The notes under the pieces: model-generated | The model's input: only the letters and a program-made list of their open reading frames with translations | Database searches by the model: none | What the model was told of the DNA's origin: nothing | Source: Phallusia mammillata | Lineage: Eukaryota; Chordata; Ascidiacea; Phlebobranchia; Ascidiidae | Direction: 5' to 3' | NCBI GenBank assembly: GCA_003260075.1 | Contig: QLIY01000046.1 | Coordinates: 242,081-306,080, forward strand | DNA: 64,000 nucleotides | Program-made: the position numbers and the translations under genes | Shown: one piece after another, positions 59,001 to 64,000 of the stretch | Layout: the number at the start of each line of letters is the position of its first letter | Position numbering within the stretch: the first letter of the stretch is position 1

Positions 59001-62000
59001 CACATGCCGACCACAGCATCGGTTTCCATGCCCTCAGCAAACGTGGTGCGTTCTAGGTTTCATTTCTGGATGCAGTACAAAATGCAGTACTTTTTAATTA
59101 ATAAACCTCATTTAAACAGGAAACTGAGTCGAAACAACAACTTAAGGTAGCTGTTGAAACGATAGAAACCTTGAAAAAACGTCTCTCGGCCAAAGAGGAG
59201 AGTCTCAACAGGGGGGGGGGGGTAAAGTACATGTTATTGTTTAGGTCAGGGGTCGGCAACCTTTTTTGCAATGCGGTATGTTTTAAAACTGAAATTTTAT
59301 CGCGGACTCGTTCAGCAATAAAAACTTGCAGCTCAAATAAGTTATATATTTGGACTTGCCAACGAGGCTGGATGCAGGGATTGCACTGTATAAATCATTT
59401 TAATATCCCTGGGATGCAAGGACTGATAAAAATATTTCAAAGCATTTAACCTAAAAAAGCATACGGGCCGGTTACAAACTGTTTGCTTGACTGGCGGTAT
59501 TTGCCGACCACCCGTTTAGATAATTTAGATTTAATTTATTATAAATTTATTTTTGTGTTACGGAATACAATTTCCTTACCTAGAGCGCTGTGTCACGCAA
59601 CCAGGGGGGGGGGAGTAAGATAATATTTGAAATACCGCTGTTTTAGATGTCGCAAAATATGTTGACTTTAACTTTTAGTATTCTTATTTTATCTTCCTGT
59701 TTTGTTTTCCAACGTTGGAAATTTGGTGTAATGTAATATACACAGTGTCGTTTAGATCAGGGGAAGGCAACCTTTTTTGCAATGCGGATTGTTTTAAAAC
59801 TGCAATTTTATCGCGGACTGACCTTCAAAAGACAAATATTCAGCAATAAAAATTTATTACAACTGAAATAAGTTGCAAATTTGGACTTGAACGGCTGTAA
59901 GAATTGCATTACATAAATCATTTTATCATCCCAGGGGTGCACGGAGTGCTAAAAATATTTTAAAGCATTTAAGCTGAAAAATTATACGGGCCGGTTGCAA
60001 GCTGCTTACAGACCACCGGATTTAGATTTAATTCATTGTGAATTTATTTTTGTGTTACTGCATACGATTGCCTTACCTAGAGCGCTGTGTCACGCAACCA
60101 CTCTGGAGCGCCCACTGGTGTCGACTTGCGTCACGTGAATGAGTTGGAAGACATGGTGAAGGAGCAAGATGCAGCGATGTCGGCTCTCATGGATCGTATT
60201 CGGGCAGCAAATGCGGATGTCACCAAGCAGAAGAGGATCATCGTTGAAGTGAGGAGGAACGCAGAGGCGGAGAAGAAGAAGTGAGAGCATCACTAAACCC
60301 TGACAAGTTCTTTGCTTACGAAAATAACGACACATAACGTGGAAGCTGCGTTTGTTTTTGACTGAAAAACTGTAAATAAACAGCGTTAACTTTGCTTTAA
60401 ACTTTATGGCAGTGTTTCTCAAAGTTATTAGCGCCCCTATAAAATAACCAAAAATTACGGCCCGTATAGTTGATATAGTTGTAATGTGGAAAAATCATTA
60501 TCAACTGTGAAGATCCTATTATTATGGGATATTGATTATATTGATTTTACACATATTGATTTTACTCAAAATGTTTGTTTTTTTTTCTTTGTTTTTCTTT
60601 TACCCAAAGTTTGTCCGACTCGTTTTCCCATCAAATCCTTAATGGATTTGGCTGAAATTTACACAGATGGTAGATATAGTTATGTAGGGGGGGGGGGTTT
60701 ATTTTTGCACAGAACACGAGATGAACACGAATCTCTTGTTAACGCGCTCAGAATGAAACTCGCCAAAAAACATCGGAGAGTTGAAGACCTGGAAAAGGGG
60801 GGGGGGGGTATGGAAGTGTTTCTCAAAGTTACTAGCGCACCTATAAAATAACCAAAAATCACGGCCCGTATAATTGATATAGTTGTAATGTGGAAAAATC
60901 ATTATCAACTGTGAGGATCGTATTATTTAAACTCCATGGTTATCTTTGGGCGCACTTGGCTACCTTTCTAGGTGCACCATTTGAGAAGAACTGATTTACA
61001 CCGGTATAACAGCATTTAAATTAGTTATGTTAAATTAATTTAAGACTAGATAAGCTATTTTTTTGCACAGAACTCATGATGAACACGAATATCTTGTTAA
61101 CGCGCTAAGAATGAAACTCGCCAAAAAACATCGGAGAGTTGAAGACCTGGAAAAGGTCGGTGACAAAACATCCAACATTTTGTTTTAATAATTCCACAAG
61201 TTTGCTATCCTAGAAGCGTGTTTAAATGTGATGTGAAATATATTTTAAAGTCTTAAACTACATTTTAACAACCAGTTTCTTTTTTTACTTTGTTTATTTT
61301 CACTTTGAAACTACAGTAAATTGCTCAAGATTTAATAAATCTGTCAATAGGTAACTGCAATATGTAATACCAACACATACCTGTTTTGGTTGTGCCTTCT
61401 GTTTACTGCATCTATGCAACATTTTACCGTAGCACGAATAAAGTTTTATTGGAGGAAAAACAAACGATTTTGTTTCGCAGGAGTTGAAAGTAATAAGCTC
61501 AGAGCTGGATCGTCAGAAGGAGGCAAACACACGGGCACCGGCTACATCTATGAAAAACCTTGTAGCAAGACTTAAAGATCAACTACGAGAGAAGGAAGAG
61601 CAACAAAAGGTAGAGAGTGTTTTCATCTAAACCCATCAAACCCACACGGTAGTTGATGCGTCAAAAACACGCTTTTTAGAAGGAGAATGTTGATGTCAAT
61701 ATAATTTAATCATTGCTCCTTACTAACAAAGCACTATATTAACTTTCAAAGTAATTCTGTTTAAGTCTCCTTTATGCTTCGAACCCAGGCACATAGATTT
61801 CAATTCTTGTTAGCACACTCACCAATGCCCTCTTTTTTTCTCAACAGAAATTGAGTCATGCATTGACAGAACTTCGTGCTGATCTTGTGAACCAAGCGCA
61901 AGAAAATATCCGCGCAGCTTCAGCGGAGGACTTGGACGCTGCTAACGTGAAACATGTGGTGGAAAAGCGAACAGCCCAGTATAAGGTGATGCATACACTT

Positions 62001-63439
62001 ACTGCTGCAAATTCTTGTTTACAGTTCTTTGTTGTTGCTGTATATATAACAATGAGGCAAGGTTTTGAAACGATTTTAATTTGAAACTGAAGTCTTTATA
62101 CAAGCTAAACTTACGGTCGGCAGCGATCGGGTTGCGGTTGTAAGCATGTCTAATATCATAAAAACTGTTTTTACTGGTCTTTGCTATACCCAACTTAAGC
62201 TTCCACTAGTTTTGTAATGTATCTTTTTTGTAGTATAACACCGTATTTTTTACCTGCTTGTGCCAAAAACTTATTTCTAAAAGCACGAGATTTTCCTTTG
62301 GCACAGGAGATTATTACAAGAGATAAAATTGACTAGTTTATTCTACAAACATTTGCAGCAATATTTAATTTTACTGCCAATTCTTGATTTACCACCAGCA
62401 ATGAACTGACAATGCAATTTCAAACATTTTCTACAGCTTCAAATCGAGGAGTTGAAAGATTCTGTGGCGGAACTACAGCGAAGTACAAAGCAAGCGAAAC
62501 GGGCCGAGGAGACACTGAAGACGCAACTCAAGAAAGTTGGGGGGGGGGCGAATCGACTTTTGGACTTCCTTTCATCAGACAACGTCAAAAGTTTCTTCGT
62601 TGAACATTTGCAGCAATATTTCATTTTATACTGCCAACTGTTTATTTACCAACAGCAAAAGTGACAATGTAACTTTAAACATTTTTTACAGCTTCAAATC
62701 GAGGAGTTGAAAGATTCTGTAGCAGAACTGCAGCGAAGTACAAAGCAAGCGAAACGGGCCGAGGAAACACTGAAGACGCAACTCAAGAAAGTTCTCGAAG
62801 AGTCTGAGAAGAAAGAGCAGACAATCAGAAGGTAGAATGTGTGCAACACTTAATTTGCGTATTGTACGAAAAAACTATATAAGATAAACTTTGTGAAAGT
62901 TTGAAATTAATATAACCAAACGCTTGTATCCCTTTAGCACGGTTTTAACTTCATTTGCAATAGAAGTACACACTGTACTATTATATTGGTTTGTTTTCAA
63001 TCTATCTGAAGTTTCGCAACCCAGTAGTTTATTACTGTTCCCGACGGTTTTTTTTTAAGCACAACTTGGCCGCAAAGAGATTGTTTTCATGATTTTTTAC
63101 TTGTAGTTGTACTGATTTTGGTTGTAATAGCTTTTCACTCATTTTTGCCCCAAAATAAAATTGTTGAATTATTTGTTGAAATAAATGCCGTCAAAATGAA
63201 TGCCTCTCATATTTTTCAAGACTTAAAATCGATAAACGTTCGTTGGAGAGTGACATCACGCAGCTTAGAGACAAGGTGAAGCGTCTCAGTAGGTCACGTG
63301 GTCCAGAATCGGTGATCAAGTTTGAGGAGGAGCGACCCATCAAGCTGAAAGCAGAGGAGGACACGAAACAGAAGAAGATCGAACCTGTGCAGGAGGACGA
63401 TGTTGTGGCTGTGGATGCTGGTTCAGAGCACGGATCAAG
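52523..63439 (+). CDS. CEP290: CEP290, exons 22-40 (continues beyond the window)
   Basis: Exons chosen: 52523-52657, 53230-53367, 53751-53904, 54624-54749, 54998-55145, 56570-56702, 57148-57231, 57380-57481, 57570-57676, 57991-58114, 58296-58436, 58511-58602, 58706-58844, 60081-60280, 61071-61155, 61481-61609, 61848-61985, 62692-62831, 63221-63439. All phases match; 844 codons plus 2 nt, total 1888 codons with exons 1-21. Family matches include LEMKELNERQRAEH, QFSGALPIAQQEKFAKSMI, IPDPSLP, KEANTRAPATSMKNLVARLK and KRLSRSRGPE. Human CEP290 has 2479 residues, so the last fifth or so lies to the right. Where allelic duplications repeat an exon, I used the copy with intact splice sites and phase; exon 24 (53751-53904) and exon 33 (58511-58602) are the first copies, most others the second. 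Donor GT at 63440 leads into an unfinished intron. Confidence 0.95.
53033..53260. repeat. Duplicated start of CEP290 exon 23
   Basis: 53033-53128 recurs at about 53163-53260. The first exon copy (53098-53128) stops at the G run 53129-53140. Its twelve Gs fit a ten-base placeholder plus the two real Gs seen at that place in the second copy. Confidence 0.88.
53799..54135. repeat. Duplicated part of CEP290 exon 24
   Basis: 53799-53930 recurs at about 54007-54135, bounded by G runs 53996-54005 and 54136-54145. The second exon copy lacks its acceptor. Coding differences are silent (for example GATCGCGAG versus GATCGAGAG). Confidence 0.88.
53950..53995. mobile_element. Truncated hAT-like terminus
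   Basis: Starts cagtggttctcaacctttcg and is cut by the following G run. Only one end is visible. Confidence 0.55.
55159..55469. mobile_element. hAT-like MITE, first allelic copy
   Basis: Flanked by gtttacaa (55151-55158 and 55470-55477). The right end has ttgagaaccac; the left terminus is degraded (cagtaaactcaac). Allelic counterpart of 55667-55992. Confidence 0.75.
55667..55992. mobile_element. hAT-like MITE in CEP290 intron 26, second copy
   Basis: A 326-bp element with termini cgatggttctcaacctt and aaggttgagaaccaccg (one mismatch), flanked by the 8-bp repeat gtttacaa (55659-55666 and 55993-56000). Non-autonomous hAT. Confidence 0.88.
56107..56609. repeat. Duplication of the start of CEP290 exon 27 and upstream intron
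   Basis: 56107-56369 recurs at 56380-56609 around the G run 56370-56379. The first exon copy (56334-56370) is cut after 12 codons; the second (56570-56702) is complete. Confidence 0.86.
58391..59222. repeat. Duplicated CEP290 exons 32 (end) and 33
   Basis: 58391-58602 recurs at 59000-59211 after a 39-G run (58961-58999) and before a 12-G run (59211-59222). Exon 33 copies differ by at least one amino acid (S to T near the start). The second set follows exon 34 in linear order, which is impossible in the mRNA; it is a misplaced allelic contig. Confidence 0.9.
58859..59735. repeat. Duplicated intron 34 segment and MITE region
   Basis: Sequence after exon 34 (58859-58960, ending caacgttggaaattt) recurs at about 59627-59735. 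The block 59223-59603 likewise matches about 59735-60103. G runs 58961-58999, 59211-59222 and 59604-59613 mark the joins. Three redundant pieces appear to be strung together. Confidence 0.82.
59247..59513. mobile_element. hAT-like MITE, allelic copy 1
   Basis: Starts caggggtcggcaacc and ends ttgccgaccaccc; flanks gtttaggt and gtttagat differ at one base. Matched by 59758-60018. Confidence 0.72.
59758..60018. mobile_element. hAT-like MITE, allelic copy 2
   Basis: Starts caggggaaggcaacc after gtttagat. The right end is degraded (gaccaccg). Colinear with 59247-59513. Confidence 0.7.
60410..60993. repeat. Duplication around a hAT-like end (cagtgtttctcaaag)
   Basis: 60410-60520 recurs at about 60809-60930. 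Only the second copy reaches a right end with ttgagaagaactg (60981-60993), giving hAT-like inverted termini. The intervening piece 60698-60796 is an allelic copy of 61055-61155. Confidence 0.72.
60698..61155. repeat. Duplicated CEP290 exon 36
   Basis: Exon copies 60713-60796 (bounded by G runs 60687-60697 and 60797-60808) and 61071-61155 encode the same segment with two amino-acid differences (R to H, S to Y). Only the second has an intact donor. Confidence 0.9.
62350..62800. repeat. Duplicated CEP290 exon 39
   Basis: About 62350-62538 recurs at 62601-62800 around the G run 62539-62548. Exon copies 62437-62538 and 62692-62831 are identical in protein over the shared part; three silent differences are visible. 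Confidence 0.9.
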
Positions 63440-64000
63440 GTTAACGGAAATTTCATCCGATTTTTTAGTTTCTATTATAAAGCTGCTCGAAGTATTGAAT
63501 AAACCGGAGCCGCGCAACCTTTAACACCGATGAATTGAATTCAATAAATAAATTTAGACTGCGGGACGCACTTTTACATGACACTTCAACATTTGACGTA
63601 CTATACGGTCGCATAAAAATAGCGATACACGCATGAATCTGCTCAGACACCACAAAATTAGAGCACTGCACTCCTGACCGCACAACTTTTGTTTGAGGGG
63701 TCGTTGGCCTGCGGGCCGCAAGTTGCACATCAATACGTTACGTTTGAATGTAAGATACAGAACCGTTAGTTGGAACAACCTACCTAGGGTTAAAATACTA
63801 CCTGGGTTACTTGGACATTAAACCACCCCTAATTAGGCTACGCTAGATTTTTGGACGCTGTGAAAATAAATCTTGACCGTTAATGAACTAAGGACGTTAG
63901 TCCAAAGTCAGGACATTTTAGAAAAACGACCATGTATTTTCTCAGTCGTCGTTTATCGAAAATTGGACACNCGTTAGTTGGAACAACCTACCTAGGGTTA
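63440..64000 (+). other. CEP290 intron running off the window
   Basis: No exon is recognised. 63505-63720 contains ccgcgcaacctttaa and gcgggccgcaagttgc, reminiscent of hAT MITE ends, but no target duplication is clear. The 29 bp at 63764-63792 recur at 63972-64000 immediately after a single N (63971), another apparent join. Confidence 0.6.

Noticed and set aside
58391-59211. True tandem exon duplication in CEP290
   Set aside because: Copies are bounded by G runs, include matching intron sequence, and the second set lies after exon 34, so it cannot be used in linear order.
1-64000. CRISPR arrays, tRNA or rRNA genes
   Set aside because: None seen. The window is animal nuclear DNA, and I found no cloverleaf or array-like periodicity.

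Overview
This is AT-rich, intron-rich animal nuclear DNA. The gene content (TRIM2/3-type TRIM-NHL, MUL1, RNF126/115, CEP290), the compact introns, the many hAT-like MITEs and the signs of two divergent haplotypes suggest an invertebrate deuterostome, most likely a solitary ascidian of Ciona type. The species call is inference; no database was searched. Every convincing gene lies on the + strand.

Layout. 1-2.8 kb: no gene recognised. 2.8-7.9 kb: 3' half of an RNF126/RNF115-like RING E3 ligase in three exons, with a 4.2 kb intron. 9.6-10.9 kb: a gapped hAT-like element. 11.6-12.7 kb: intronless MUL1. 13.8-21.1 kb: complete ten-exon TRIM2/3-like gene (871 aa). 22.1-22.7 kb and 28.96-29.53 kb: two inverted copies of one TA-flanked MITE, on either side of a single-exon gene (22.8-26.2 kb, 1138 aa) that joins a nucleotidyltransferase-like domain to TPRs. 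From 28.3 kb to the right edge: CEP290. I reconstruct 40 coding exons whose phases all match; they give 1888 codons plus 2 nt, roughly the first four fifths of the protein, and the gene runs off the window.

The most unusual biology is inside one CEP290 intron (37457-52522, about 15 kb). It holds a same-strand tandem array of four small paralogous genes (A-D). They encode proteins with two predicted membrane helices and a conserved cytosolic tail. Each has an exon of exactly 139 nt for the second helix, the same last-three intron phases, and its own AATAAA soon after the stop. The fold resembles the SLATT-type two-TM domain, but that is a hypothesis. One paralog carries a threonine-rich N-terminal expansion.

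The window also carries a strong assembly signature. There are 29 poly-G runs (10-15 or 39-88 nt), all G on this strand. Many are flanked by the same sequence repeated with a few percent difference. They look like joins between redundant allelic contigs whose N placeholders became G. They create false duplicate CEP290 exons and truncate nested genes C and D. Three of the four genes upstream of CEP290 (RNF126/115-like, MUL1, TRIM2/3-like) are RING E3 ligases, probably by chance.
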